Positions 24,449 through 33,180 are shown, numbered from the stretch's first letter. The stretch: 64,000 bases of DNA from Pedobacter cryoconitis (GCF_014200605.1 NZ_JACHCE010000013.1:1-64000), one strand, 5' to 3'. Made by a program: numbers and translations. Notes: a model not told the origin generated them from the letters alone.

Positions 24449-25582
24449 ATGAAGAACATACTTTTCATAGACCGCGATGGTACACTGATTACAGAACCAG
24501 AAGATGAACAGGTAGATTCATTTGCCAAACTGAAATTCTACCCAAGATCTTTATATTATATGGCTAAAATAGCCTCAGAACTGGATTTTGAACTGGTGAT
24601 GGTAACTAACCAGGATGGTTTGGGTACGGACTCACATCCGGAAGTTAATTTCTGGCCTATACACAATCTTGTGCTGGATACTTTTGCAGGTGAAGGCGTA
24701 GTTTTTTCGGAAGTCATTATTGATAAAACTTTTGCCCATGAGAATGCTCCTACCCGTAAGCCAAATACTGGTTTATTACAGCATTTTCTGACTGGCGACT
24801 ATGATCTGGCAGGTTCTTTTGTGATCGGGGACCGTCTTAATGATGTGGTACTGGCTAAAAATCTGGGTGCAAAAGCAATATGGTTAAGGAATAATGATAC
24901 ACTGGGATCGGCAGAAATGCTGGATAAAGCAGAAACACTGACCTCGGTTATCGCCCTGCAAACTCAAAACTGGGTAGATATTTACACTTTTCTAAGTGCA
25001 GGAAGCAGACAATTTCACCATATCAGAAAAACTAACGAAACTGATATTGAGATTGAGCTTAACCTTGACGGAACAGGAAAAGCTAAAATAGAAACCGGCC
25101 TGAACTTCTTTAACCATATGTTAGATCAGATTGCCCGTCATGGCGGCGTAGATTTAAATATCATCGCCAAAGGCGATTTACATATTGATGAACACCATAC
25201 AGTTGAAGATACCGGAATTGCACTTGGCGAGGCTTTTGCAAAAGCTATAGGCAACAAACTGGGCTTAGAACGTTATGGTTTTTGTTTACCAATGGATGAT
25301 TGCCTGGCACAGGTGGCTATTGATTTTGGAGGCAGGAACTGGATTGTATGGGATGCAGAATTTAAACGTGAAAAAGTAGGTGATGTACCTACAGAGATGT
25401 TTTATCATTTCTTCAAATCGTTTAGTGATGCCGCAAAGTGTAACCTCAATATTAAAGCTGAGGGAGACAATGAGCATCATAAAATTGAATCTATTTTTAA
25501 GGCCTTTGCAAAAGCAATTAAAATGGCGATCAAAAGAGATGCAGAAAAGTTAGTTTTACCAAGTACAAAAGGCTTACTATAA
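24449..25582 (+). CDS. hisB: Bifunctional histidinol-phosphatase / imidazoleglycerol-phosphate dehydratase
   Basis: A 377-aa fusion. Residues 1 to about 165 form a HAD phosphatase (DRDGT with Asp8/Asp10, MVTNQDGLG, RKPNTGLL, VIGDRLNDVVLAKNLGAKAIWL); from about 185 on is the IGP dehydratase with metal-binding histidine motifs DEHHTVEDTGIALG and NEHHKIESIFKAFAKA. The two activities are non-consecutive steps of histidine synthesis. The E. coli type zinc loop (CDCRKP) is missing: the sequence there is ENAPTRKP, so the phosphatase half probably has no structural zinc. Confidence 0.95.
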   Translation: MKNILFIDRDGTLITEPEDEQVDSFAKLKFYPRSLYYMAKIASELDFELVMVTNQDGLGTDSHPEVNFWPIHNLVLDTFAGEGVVFSEVIIDKTFAHENAPTRKPNTGLLQHFLTGDYDLAGSFVIGDRLNDVVLAKNLGAKAIWLRNNDTLGSAEMLDKAETLTSVIALQTQNWVDIYTFLSAGSRQFHHIRKTNETDIEIELNLDGTGKAKIETGLNFFNHMLDQIARHGGVDLNIIAKGDLHIDEHHTVEDTGIALGEAFAKAIGNKLGLERYGFCLPMDDCLAQVAIDFGGRNWIVWDAEFKREKVGDVPTEMFYHFFKSFSDAAKCNLNIKAEGDNEHHKIESIFKAFAKAIKMAIKRDAEKLVLPSTKGLL

Positions 25583-25583
25583 A

Positions 25584-26174
25584 ATGATAGGAATAGTTAA
25601 TTACGGTGCAGGAAATATCTTCTCTCTGACCTCGGCTTTATCAAGGTTAGGGCTAAGTTATGGAATGATCAACACGGAACAGGATTTTGAGCAGTATACA
25701 CATATCATTATCCCTGGTGTAGGACATGCAGGTGCAGCTATGGAGAAATTAAACCAAACCGGACTGGTAGAGTCTATCAGACAATTAAAGAAACCAGTTT
25801 TGGGAATTTGTGTTGGCATGCAGTTGCTCACTTCACATTCTCAGGAAGGTGATGCAGAACTGATGAATATTATTCCGCTCGAAACAAAACTATTTGATAA
25901 AGAACTTGGTATTAAAATCCCTCATATGGGATGGAATAACATTGAAATCAAAAACAATTTACTATTCGAAGGTGTTGAAAATCAGACACAATTTTACTTT
26001 GTGCATTCGTACTTTATTGAATATAACGCTATTTTTGAGATAGCGACTGCGAACTATGGCCTGCAGTATGCTGCAGCTATACAGAAAGATAACTTTTACG
26101 GGGTACAGTTTCACCCTGAAAAATCTGGTGCCGCAGGTGAACAACTATTATTGAATTTTTCAAAATTAAACTAA
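25584..26174 (+). CDS. hisH: Imidazole glycerol phosphate synthase, glutaminase subunit
   Basis: A 196-aa class I glutamine amidotransferase that feeds ammonia to HisF. The triad is visible: Cys76 in LGICVGMQLL, His177 and Glu179 in VQFHPEKS. The N terminus IGIVNYGAGNIFSL is the family signature. It begins one base after the hisB stop and ends 4 bases before hisA. Confidence 0.96.
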   Translation: MIGIVNYGAGNIFSLTSALSRLGLSYGMINTEQDFEQYTHIIIPGVGHAGAAMEKLNQTGLVESIRQLKKPVLGICVGMQLLTSHSQEGDAELMNIIPLETKLFDKELGIKIPHMGWNNIEIKNNLLFEGVENQTQFYFVHSYFIEYNAIFEIATANYGLQYAAAIQKDNFYGVQFHPEKSGAAGEQLLLNFSKLN

Positions 26175-26178
26175 CAAG

Positions 26179-26928
26179 ATGTACATTATCCCCGCTATAG
26201 ATATTTTAGATGGTAAAGTGGTCCGCCTGAGAGAAGGCGACTACAATCAGAAGACAGTATATGATGTCTCAATTGCTGAAATGATTGAAACTTATAAGTC
26301 TAATGGTACCGAATTTATACATATCATTGATTTAAATGGTGCTAAAGGAGATTTTAGCAACCAGAATGAGCTTTTTGATATTATCAAAAAAACAGATATG
26401 CGTGTGCAGTACGGCGGTGGTATCCGCACTATTGCACAGGTGACTAATCTGCTTGATGCAGGTATACACAGAGTTATTGTAGGTACACAAGCCATTACCA
26501 ATCCAGATTTCCTGGCCGATTTAAGTAAAGAAGTAGGTAAGAAATATGATTACGCAAACCGTATTGTGATTGCTATTGACGTACTTGATGAAGTAATTAA
26601 ATATTCAGGATGGATGGAAAGCTCACCTATCAAATTAATGGATTATGTTGATAAATGTCTTCAACTGGGATTTTTCAGATTCTTATGTACGGATATTAAC
26701 AAAGATGGTAAACTAGGTGGTGCGGCTGTAGATTTATATAAAAAACTACTGGAACATTCTCCTTTTATCAAATTGATCGCCTCTGGTGGAATCAGTTCAA
26801 TGGAAGATATCGAAGAGCTGGCAAAACTGGAAATCAGATCCTGCGTTGTAGGAAAGGCAATCTATGAGAACCGTATTACTATTGAAGAGATCAAAGAATG
26901 GAACCTTAAAGCGATGACATCTTTATAA
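26179..26928 (+). CDS. hisA: Phosphoribosylformimino-AICAR phosphate isomerase
   Basis: A 249-aa (beta/alpha)8 barrel that isomerises ProFAR to PRFAR. The catalytic Asp8 is in IIPAIDILDGKVVRL; phosphate loops are QYGGGIRT and ASGGISSMEDI; the middle Asp lies in CTDINKDGKLGG. Length is normal. It is 3 bp before hisF, a paralogous barrel whose motifs (Asp11, Asp130 type) differ. Confidence 0.96.
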   Translation: MYIIPAIDILDGKVVRLREGDYNQKTVYDVSIAEMIETYKSNGTEFIHIIDLNGAKGDFSNQNELFDIIKKTDMRVQYGGGIRTIAQVTNLLDAGIHRVIVGTQAITNPDFLADLSKEVGKKYDYANRIVIAIDVLDEVIKYSGWMESSPIKLMDYVDKCLQLGFFRFLCTDINKDGKLGGAAVDLYKKLLEHSPFIKLIASGGISSMEDIEELAKLEIRSCVVGKAIYENRITIEEIKEWNLKAMTSL

Positions 26929-26931
26929 CCG

Positions 26932-27687
26932 ATGTTAAGCAAACGTATAATTCCATGTCTGGACGTCAAAGACGGAAGGACAGTTAAGGGCGTTAATTTT
27001 GTAGATCTCAAAGATGCCGGTGATCCTGTTGAACTGGCCTGGCAATATGCACAGCAAGGTGCCGATGAGCTTGTATTTCTGGATATTACTGCGACCAACG
27101 AACGTCGTAAGACAATGATCGAAATGGTGAAATCAGTAGCCAGACAGCTCAATATCCCTTTTACTATTGGTGGAGGAATTACCAGCATTGCTGATGCAGA
27201 GGCTTTACTGAATGCAGGAGCTGACAAGATCAGTATCAATTCTGCAGCAGTTAAAAATCCGCAGTTAATTGCAGATCTGGCTAAGGTATTCGGGGTACAA
27301 TTTGTGGTGGTTGCTGTAGATACGAAGCTGGTTGAGGGTAGAAATATGGTGCATTTGAATGGCGGCCGGCTAATTACAGCACTTGAAACCGAACACTGGA
27401 TTAAACAGGCAGAAGAATCGGGGGCGGGAGAAATACTCCTAACTTCAATGGATCATGATGGTACCAAACAGGGTTTCGATTGTCAACTGCTTGATAGTAT
27501 CAGTAAAATGATTAATATCCCCGTAATCGCCTCTGGTGGTGCCGGCAAGATTGAACATTTCACAGAAGTTTTTACCACAACAGGTGTTGACGCTGCATTG
27601 GCGGCATCGGTATTTCATTTCGGTGAAATCCCTATCCCTCACCTGAAAAAAGAATTAAAAAAACACAACATACCAGTAAGGTTATGA
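26932..27687 (+). CDS. hisF: Imidazole glycerol phosphate synthase, cyclase subunit
   Basis: A 251-aa barrel that with HisH makes imidazole glycerol phosphate and AICAR from PRFAR. The start RIIPCLDVKDGRTVKGVNF contains the first catalytic Asp (11); VVVAVDTK gives the second. Phosphate loops are TIGGGITSIADAEALL and ASGGAGKIEHF. The stop overlaps hisIE by 4 bases. Confidence 0.96.
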   Translation: MLSKRIIPCLDVKDGRTVKGVNFVDLKDAGDPVELAWQYAQQGADELVFLDITATNERRKTMIEMVKSVARQLNIPFTIGGGITSIADAEALLNAGADKISINSAAVKNPQLIADLAKVFGVQFVVVAVDTKLVEGRNMVHLNGGRLITALETEHWIKQAEESGAGEILLTSMDHDGTKQGFDCQLLDSISKMINIPVIASGGAGKIEHFTEVFTTTGVDAALAASVFHFGEIPIPHLKKELKKHNIPVRL

Positions 27688-28271
27688 ATATAGATTTTGA
27701 GAAAACCGATGGACTGGTTCCTGTAATTATTCAGGATATACAGACATTGGAAGTGTTAATGCTGGGTTATATGAACCAGGAAGCCTGGACTAAGACACAG
27801 CAGGAAGGGAAAGTGACTTTTTATTCCCGCTCTAAAAGCCGTTTATGGACTAAAGGAGAAGAAAGCGGTAACTTTTTATATGTCAAAGAAACACATATTG
27901 ATTGCGATAAAGACACAATATTAATTAAGGTTACTCCGGTAGGACCAACCTGTCATACAGGAAGCAGAAGCTGTTTCAAAACGAACTTTAATCAGAATTT
28001 CATCTTTGAACTGGAGAAAATTATCCATGACAGATATGACAATCCTACGGAAGAATCTTATGTCAATAAACTGCGCAAAAAAGGATTGAATAAAATAGCG
28101 CAGAAAGTTGGAGAAGAAGGGGTTGAAACGGTGATTGCTGCATTGAATGAAACTGATGTTGATTTTGTCAATGAAAGCTCTGATTTAATCTTTCACTTAT
28201 TGGTTTTATTAAGAGAAAAGGGCAAAACGCTTTCTGATATAGGTGTAAACCTGGAAAGCAGACATCGCTAA
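27684..28271 (+). CDS. hisIE: Bifunctional phosphoribosyl-AMP cyclohydrolase / phosphoribosyl-ATP pyrophosphatase
   Basis: A 195-aa fusion. The N-terminal HisI part carries MLGYMNQEAWTKT, SRSKSRLWTKGEESGN and the zinc cysteines of DCDKD and TCHTGSRSCF; the C-terminal HisE part has the MazG-like helices KIAQKVGEEGVETVIAAL and ESSDLIFHLLVLLRE. Together they do steps 2 and 3 of histidine synthesis. It ends the canonical his operon. Confidence 0.96.
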   Translation: MNIDFEKTDGLVPVIIQDIQTLEVLMLGYMNQEAWTKTQQEGKVTFYSRSKSRLWTKGEESGNFLYVKETHIDCDKDTILIKVTPVGPTCHTGSRSCFKTNFNQNFIFELEKIIHDRYDNPTEESYVNKLRKKGLNKIAQKVGEEGVETVIAALNETDVDFVNESSDLIFHLLVLLREKGKTLSDIGVNLESRHR

Positions 28272-28280
28272 TATTGATTT

Positions 28281-29180
28281 ATGCTGAAACATTTAAGATC
28301 TCTTAGTGGTCATCAAAACCCTGTTTATGCTTTGGCGAACGCTGCAAAAGCAGGATTTTTTTTTACTGGTGGAAATGATAAAGGTGTAGTGGAGTGGTCA
28401 TTGGAAAAGATGTCATTTTCAAAGGTGCTGATGCCTGTAAAAACTTCTGTTTATAGCCTGCATCAATATGAAAACCTGCTTTTTGCAGGTCAGAGAAGTG
28501 GTGAATTGAGTATATATGACCTCAGTAAGCAAGAGGTCACTGCTAATTTCCAGGCACATGAGAAACCGGTATTTGATATTGTTACTATCCCGGCAAAACA
28601 AGAGTTTTTAACAGCGAGTGAAGATGGTACGGTTGGGGTATGGTCATTAACTGATCTGTCTTTACTTTACCGGATCAGGGTTTCTGCAGATACGGTAAGG
28701 GCTATTGCTGTCAGTCCTGATGGTCTAAACACTGCTTTTGGCTGTAAAGATGGAGCAATACGGATTTATGACCTGACAGACTATAGCCTGTTACATATAT
28801 TGAAACAGCATACTTTGCCGGTTACTTCGGTTCAGTATGCCCCGGATGGGAAGTACCTGATCTCTGGCGGAAGGGACGCTCAGCTAAATTTCTGGTCATT
28901 GCCAGATTATCAGTTGCAGCATACTATTCCTGCTCATTTATTCAGTATTTATGGGATTGCATTCCATCCTTCCCTACCTTATTTTGCGACCATCAGCCAG
29001 GATAAAAGTATCAAATTATGGGGAAGCGACGATTTGAAGCTCTATAAGATCCTGAGTATTGAAAAAAATACGCATGGTCATACGCATTCCATCAATAAAG
29101 TGATATGGAGTGAAGATGGCAAATATTTATTAACCACCGGTGATGATAAACTCGTTATCGTGTGGGAATGGGATCTATAA
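28281..29180 (+). CDS. WD40 repeat protein
   Basis: A 299-aa soluble beta-propeller with about seven WD40 repeats, recognisable by GH...W/D spacing and ends such as GVVEWSL, LSIYDLS, GTVGVWSL, AIRIYDL, AQLNFWSL, SIKLWGS and KLVIVWEW. No signal peptide or catalytic domain is visible. It starts 9 bp after hisIE with no terminator between, so it is probably co-transcribed with histidine synthesis, which is odd for a propeller protein. Its 3' end overlaps the convergent NlpC/P60 gene by 26 bases. The role is unknown. Confidence 0.88.
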   Translation: MLKHLRSLSGHQNPVYALANAAKAGFFFTGGNDKGVVEWSLEKMSFSKVLMPVKTSVYSLHQYENLLFAGQRSGELSIYDLSKQEVTANFQAHEKPVFDIVTIPAKQEFLTASEDGTVGVWSLTDLSLLYRIRVSADTVRAIAVSPDGLNTAFGCKDGAIRIYDLTDYSLLHILKQHTLPVTSVQYAPDGKYLISGGRDAQLNFWSLPDYQLQHTIPAHLFSIYGIAFHPSLPYFATISQDKSIKLWGSDDLKLYKILSIEKNTHGHTHSINKVIWSEDGKYLLTTGDDKLVIVWEWDL

Positions 29181-29955
29181 ATCTTTTAATAATCCTGAGC
29201 TTGTGGCTATATCGTCCGAGTTCAGGATTATAAATCCCTTCATCATCAATCGGGTCAATCCTTACTTTTCCTGAGGCATGAATAATCTGATTCGCATTCA
29301 GCATTATACCTACATGAATAATTTTACCGTCTGCATTGTCAAAAAAGGCAAGATCTCCGGTTTGTGCTTCGGGTAGAAAATTAACTGTTATACCTTGTTC
29401 TGCCTGCTGTGAGGCATCTCTTTTTATCCTGATGCCTGCAAGTTTAAAAACTGTCTGTACATATCCTGAACAATCAATGCCAAATAACGTACGTCCGCCC
29501 CATAAATAAGGTGCATTCTGAAAAAACAAGGCTGATGCTGCAAGATCGGTTCCACTAACCTGTGCTTTTGTTTGATGAGGTTCAAATGAAACCTGAAATT
29601 TTTCTTTCCCTAATTCACAGACACCATCTTTATAAGCAGGCAGATTACTTGAAGCAGCTAAATAATAGATACTTCCGTCTGCTGCAATGACTTTATTAAG
29701 GGTTCCTAATGGTACTAATGTCTGCTGATTCCGGCTCAGGTGGAACTCCGGCTCAGTAATTTCTATGAGCTGTTTAAAGTCTATCCATCCTTCATAATCA
29801 TCATAAGCATTACGGATTTTCCACCAGGGTTCTGCTTTTTCTAAAACTTCTACCTGATCTCCAAACAATAATTGGGTCGTAATTTCTGCTTTATCAGTCT
29901 GTGATGCCCTTACCGGTGCTACCGAGACCCTGCAAACTGCAAATGTTTGTTCCAT
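29155..29955 (-). CDS. NlpC/P60 (C40) peptidase with SH3 domains
   Basis: A 266-aa cysteine peptidase that cuts peptidoglycan stem peptides (gamma-D-Glu-diamino acid type). An N-terminal bacterial SH3 domain (VSVAPVRASQTDKAE, PWWKIRNAYDDYEGWIDF) and a second SH3-like region lead to the NlpC/P60 domain, with YLWGGRTLFGIDCSGYVQTV carrying the catalytic Cys and GDLAFFDNADGKIIHVGIML carrying the His. No signal peptide is visible, so its route to the periplasm is unclear. It is the Bacteroidota YkfC-like type. Confidence 0.9.
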   Translation of the reverse strand: MEQTFAVCRVSVAPVRASQTDKAEITTQLLFGDQVEVLEKAEPWWKIRNAYDDYEGWIDFKQLIEITEPEFHLSRNQQTLVPLGTLNKVIAADGSIYYLAASSNLPAYKDGVCELGKEKFQVSFEPHQTKAQVSGTDLAASALFFQNAPYLWGGRTLFGIDCSGYVQTVFKLAGIRIKRDASQQAEQGITVNFLPEAQTGDLAFFDNADGKIIHVGIMLNANQIIHASGKVRIDPIDDEGIYNPELGRYSHKLRIIKRFIDPIPTR

Positions 29956-30087
29956 AATGGGATAAAATTAGCCTTAATAGCTTAAACTGCTATAAAAGTA
30001 AACATAGTATTTTATAAAAGCACAGGATAAACATTTGATTCATAAAATTGTTATAGAGGTATTGCATTCATTAACGCAGAAAAAATT

Positions 30088-30537
30088 ATGAACCTCAAGA
30101 AGATATTAATCGCAGTAGACAATAGCACATGCTCAGAAAAAGCAGCAAAAACGGGCTATGAGCTAGCTAAGAATTTTGGCGCAGAGGTAGCCCTGGTCAA
30201 TATCATTGAACCTATGCCGGCAACTATGAATCAGGACCTGACATTAGCCCCGGTTTTTCTGGAAAGTTATGATAACAGCGAAGAGCATAGCCACCAGTTA
30301 CTAAAAGAAATGGAGAACACTTACGGTAATGGAATAAAAACTACTTATCTGAGTGTGGTAGATACCGCAGCACATGGTATCATTCAGCAATCGGATGAAT
30401 GGGGATCAGATCTGATTGTGATCGGCACTTACGGCAGAACCGGTCTTTATCACTTTTTAATGGGAAGTGTCGCGGAGCATGTAGCCAGAAAATCGGCTTG
30501 CCCGGTATTGATCATTCCAAATAAGGCAGATGTATAA
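30088..30537 (+). CDS. Universal stress protein (UspA family)
   Basis: A 149-aa cytoplasmic alpha/beta protein. It begins KKILIAVDNSTCSEKAA and ends with the ATP-binding signature VIGTYGRTGLYHFLMGSVAE followed by CPVLIIP. The G-x2-G-x9-G motif suggests nucleotide binding. The gene is single, followed by a strong bidirectional terminator. Confidence 0.92.
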   Translation: MNLKKILIAVDNSTCSEKAAKTGYELAKNFGAEVALVNIIEPMPATMNQDLTLAPVFLESYDNSEEHSHQLLKEMENTYGNGIKTTYLSVVDTAAHGIIQQSDEWGSDLIVIGTYGRTGLYHFLMGSVAEHVARKSACPVLIIPNKADV

Positions 30538-30540
30538 TAT

Positions 30541-30574
30541 AACAGAAAAGGACGCAAATGCGTCCTTTTCTGTT
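30541..30574. terminator. Bidirectional terminator between usp and ferredoxin genes
   Basis: A perfect 15-bp stem, AACAGAAAAGGACGC with GCGTCCTTTTCTGTT, closes a 4-base loop between two convergent genes. Confidence 0.85.
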
Positions 30575-30592
30575 ATATATAAGTTTAAAGAA

Positions 30593-30943
30593 CTAGTTTT
30601 CCTGATGTAACCAGGCTTTTTTCTTTAATAATTCTTCTTCAGTTTCACGGATATCTTCATCATCCACGCAACAATCTACCGGGCACACTGCCGCACACTG
30701 AGGTTCATCATGAAACCCTTTACATTCTGTACATTTATCGGAAACGATATAATATACCTCATCGGAAACTGCTTCCTGAGACGCACCAGCATCTACTTCC
30801 TGATCACCAAAATCGATGATACCATTTAAATTGGTTCCATCAGAAAATCTCCAGGCTGTACCTGCGTCATAAATTGCATTATTTGGGCATTCAGGCTCAC
30901 ATGCTCCGCAATTAATACATTCGTCTGTTATTTTAATAGCCAT
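30593..30943 (-). CDS. 2[4Fe-4S] ferredoxin
   Basis: A 116-aa electron carrier. The first cluster motif is CINCGACEPECPN, the second CTECKGFHDEPQCAAVCPVDC, with the eight-residue insertion of the Alvin/YfhL ferredoxin type. The region between the clusters and the acidic C terminus are longer than in the clostridial form. It is divergent from the acyl-CoA reductase at 31021, and the two promoters almost overlap, suggesting joint control. Confidence 0.93.
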   Translation of the reverse strand: MAIKITDECINCGACEPECPNNAIYDAGTAWRFSDGTNLNGIIDFGDQEVDAGASQEAVSDEVYYIVSDKCTECKGFHDEPQCAAVCPVDCCVDDEDIRETEEELLKKKAWLHQEN

Positions 30944-30971
30944 GTCTTCGTATAAATCTATTTGCTAAAGT

Positions 30972-30979
30972 TACCTTTG
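30972..30979 (+). promoter_or_regulatory. -7 promoter box toward the acyl-CoA reductase
   Basis: TACCTTTG fits TAnnTTTG, about 42 bases before the start codon at 31021. It lies within the shared divergent region. Confidence 0.45.
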
Positions 30980-30984
30980 CCTTG

Positions 30985-30992
30985 CAAATATA
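30985..30992 (-). promoter_or_regulatory. -7 promoter box toward the ferredoxin
   Basis: The minus strand reads TATATTTG, a TAnnTTTG match, 41 bases before the ferredoxin start. Only 5 bp separate it from the opposing box. Confidence 0.5.
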
Positions 30993-31020
30993 ACATTTAT
31001 ACTTTAAAATTAATCAAAGC

Positions 31021-32040
31021 ATGCCAATCCTAACCGCTGAAAAGTTAATTATTGCATTCCATAAACTAAGTGATTTCTTAAATCAGCCCGGTGATGAATT
31101 TAATAACACTATTGATTCAGCACCTAATCATAATGCATGGTTCACTGTAACTGAGGTAAAAAGATCTTTATCTTCCCTGCAGGAAATGCTTAATCAGAAT
31201 GCCCTGGAAAAATGGTTTGAACAAATTACTGTTAGCCAAAACCCTAAAAAAGTGGGATTAATCCTTGCTGGAAATATTCCGCTGGTAGGTTTCCACGATA
31301 TTATATCTGTTCTGGCTACGGGAAATATAGCAGTGATCAAACTTTCTTCTTCTGATAACCAGTTATTGCCAGCATTGCTTAAACAACTGGTTCTTTTTGA
31401 ACCGCTTTTAGCCGACAGGATCATTTATGCAGAAAGATTGAAAGATTTTGATGCTATCATTGCTACAGGAAGCAACAATACATCCAGATATTTTGATTAC
31501 TATTTTGGTAAAGTACCTAATATCATCAGAAAAAACAGGAATAGTATTGCCGTATTAGATGGTAATGAAAGTATAGATGATATCAAATTGCTTGGTCATG
31601 ATATTTTTGATTATTTCGGTCTGGGCTGCAGAAATGTTTCCAAAATATATATACCGGAAGATTATGACATCAAAAACTTCTTTGAACCTTTAGAAGGGTT
31701 TCAGGATATTATCAATCACTTCAAATTCAATAATAATTACGATTATAATAAATCTATTTACCTGGTAAACACGGTTCAGCATTTTGATAACGGCTTTTTA
31801 TTATTAAAAGAAGATGAAGGACTTTGCTCCCCTCTTGCTGTTTTATTCTTTGAGAAATATAAAACACCCGATGAACTGACAGTAAAACTAAAAGGCATGC
31901 AGGATAGTATCCAGTGTGTGGTTACTCATACAGCTATCCAGCTGGATGCAGAGTCGGTGACATTTGGTCAGAGTCAGCATCCAGCTTTATGGGATTATGC
32001 CGATAATGTGAATACAATCAGCTTTCTGAATCAGTTGTAG
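31021..32040 (+). CDS. Acyl-CoA reductase (LuxC-like)
   Basis: A 339-aa protein of the LuxC/acyl-CoA reductase group within the aldehyde dehydrogenase fold. Nucleotide-binding parts are visible (VGLILAGNIPLVGFHDIISVL, IIATGSNNTSRYF) and the likely nucleophile cysteine is in DYFGLGCRNVSKIYIPEDYD. It is shorter than LuxC proper (about 480 aa). The family reduces acyl-CoA to aldehyde with NADPH, but the Bacteroidota members have no assigned substrate. It is divergent from a ferredoxin gene and followed by a strong hairpin. Confidence 0.85.
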   Translation: MPILTAEKLIIAFHKLSDFLNQPGDEFNNTIDSAPNHNAWFTVTEVKRSLSSLQEMLNQNALEKWFEQITVSQNPKKVGLILAGNIPLVGFHDIISVLATGNIAVIKLSSSDNQLLPALLKQLVLFEPLLADRIIYAERLKDFDAIIATGSNNTSRYFDYYFGKVPNIIRKNRNSIAVLDGNESIDDIKLLGHDIFDYFGLGCRNVSKIYIPEDYDIKNFFEPLEGFQDIINHFKFNNNYDYNKSIYLVNTVQHFDNGFLLLKEDEGLCSPLAVLFFEKYKTPDELTVKLKGMQDSIQCVVTHTAIQLDAESVTFGQSQHPALWDYADNVNTISFLNQL

Positions 32041-32058
32041 ATACTAAGCAGCCCCGGA

Positions 32059-32104
32059 GCCCGTTTAAATTTATAGTTATTTCCAGCTACAAATTTAAAC
32101 GGGC
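32059..32104 (+). terminator. Terminator after the acyl-CoA reductase
   Basis: GCCCGTTTAAATTT pairs perfectly with AAATTTAAACGGGC, followed by CCTTATTTTAT. It lies 18 bp past the stop. Confidence 0.8.
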
Positions 32105-32128
32105 CCTTATTTTATCATTCTGAAACAC

Positions 32129-32136
32129 TATTTTTG
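32129..32136 (+). promoter_or_regulatory. -7 promoter box abutting a start codon
   Basis: TATTTTTG matches TAnnTTTG and ends 6 bases before the ATG at 32143. It overlaps the alternative TTG start (32134), which argues for the ATG. Confidence 0.5.
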
Positions 32137-32142
32137 AACAAA

Positions 32143-32346
32143 ATGTATGTAATCAAAGTAAAAGGCATAGCCAAGATTCCGGATTATGTCCAGCTGAGGG
32201 ATGATAAATTCACTTTGCTGGCTTATTTCAGGGTAGACAGGCCTGATAAATCACTGGATAAATTAGGTTTGGGCGATAAGCTGCCTTATATTATGGATAT
32301 GGTAAAAGATTTACCATTTGGTCAGATTGCAAAATTAGATATTTAA
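32143..32346 (+). CDS. Small conserved-looking protein, unknown function
   Basis: A 67-aa protein, MYVIKVKGIAKIPDYVQL at the start, no signal peptide or membrane span, mixed alpha/beta in character. I do not recognise a family. It is 3 bp before the FtsE-like gene and surely co-transcribed with it, so it may be a partner or regulator; that is inference. A TTG three codons upstream would overlap the promoter box. Confidence 0.75.
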   Translation: MYVIKVKGIAKIPDYVQLRDDKFTLLAYFRVDRPDKSLDKLGLGDKLPYIMDMVKDLPFGQIAKLDI

Positions 32347-32349
32347 GAC

Positions 32350-33033
32350 ATGGCAGGAAACGCAGTTATAAATTTAAAGAACGTAGATGTATTTCAACAA
32401 AAACACCTTGTACTCTCTAATGTTAATCTTAACATAGACAAAGGTGAATTTGTATTTCTGATCGGACAAACCGGATCTGGAAAAAGCAGTTTATTGAAAA
32501 TCATCTATGGTGAACTTCATATTGGTAATGGTGAGGGAGAGATTGCAGGTTTCGACCTTAAAAAATTAGCCGAAAGGGATGTTCCTTATCTGCGCAGAAA
32601 ATTAGGGATCGTATTCCAGGATTTTCAGTTACTGACAGACCGCACTATTGAAAAGAACCTTGATTTCGTCTTGAAAGCTACAGGCTGGAAAGATAAAAAA
32701 CTAATCGAAGAACGGATTAAGGATGTATTGGAAAAAGTTGGTTTACGTTCAAAAATCAGAAAAATGCCGCATGAGCTTTCTGGTGGTGAACAACAGCGTG
32801 TAGTAATTGCCCGCTCTTTATTAAATAACCCGGATATTATCCTTGCTGATGAGCCTACAGGAAATTTAGATCCTGAAACTTCTGAAGAAATCGTTTTGCT
32901 GCTGAAACAAATCAGCCAGAGCGGTACAGCCGTACTAATGGCTACGCATGATTATCATATTATACGTACCCTGCCTTCCCGCATTATCAAATGTGAAGCA
33001 GGTATTGTGCATGATGATGCAACGATAAACTAA
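32350..33033 (+). CDS. ftsE: FtsE-like ABC transporter ATP-binding protein
   Basis: A 227-aa ABC ATPase with Walker A GQTGSGKSSL, the Q loop GIVFQDFQLLTDRT, signature LSGGEQQRVVIAR, Walker B IILADEPTGNLD and the H-loop His in MATHDYHII. The GNLD ending and length fit FtsE, which with FtsX regulates peptidoglycan hydrolases at division; the MacB/LolD class is the alternative. No ftsX follows, which is common in Bacteroidota where the genes are apart. Confidence 0.85.
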   Translation: MAGNAVINLKNVDVFQQKHLVLSNVNLNIDKGEFVFLIGQTGSGKSSLLKIIYGELHIGNGEGEIAGFDLKKLAERDVPYLRRKLGIVFQDFQLLTDRTIEKNLDFVLKATGWKDKKLIEERIKDVLEKVGLRSKIRKMPHELSGGEQQRVVIARSLLNNPDIILADEPTGNLDPETSEEIVLLLKQISQSGTAVLMATHDYHIIRTLPSRIIKCEAGIVHDDATIN

Positions 33034-33140
33034 GTTCTGTCTCAAACAGACTGACCATTCCTGACAAAATAATTCCTTTTCAGCCATTCTGTACAGTCTT
33101 GTTCAAACAAAACTGACAGCATGGCTGATATATTTCATTG

Positions 33141-33159
33141 GCAAACCTTTTGAGTTTGC
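33141..33159. promoter_or_regulatory. Inverted repeat upstream of grpE
   Basis: GCAAAC and GTTTGC are separated by seven bases, 21 bp before the grpE start. It could be an operator or a chance palindrome. The 147-bp gap after ftsE holds no clear TAnnTTTG box. Confidence 0.25.
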
Positions 33160-33180
33160 ATCATAAAATTCTACTATAGC

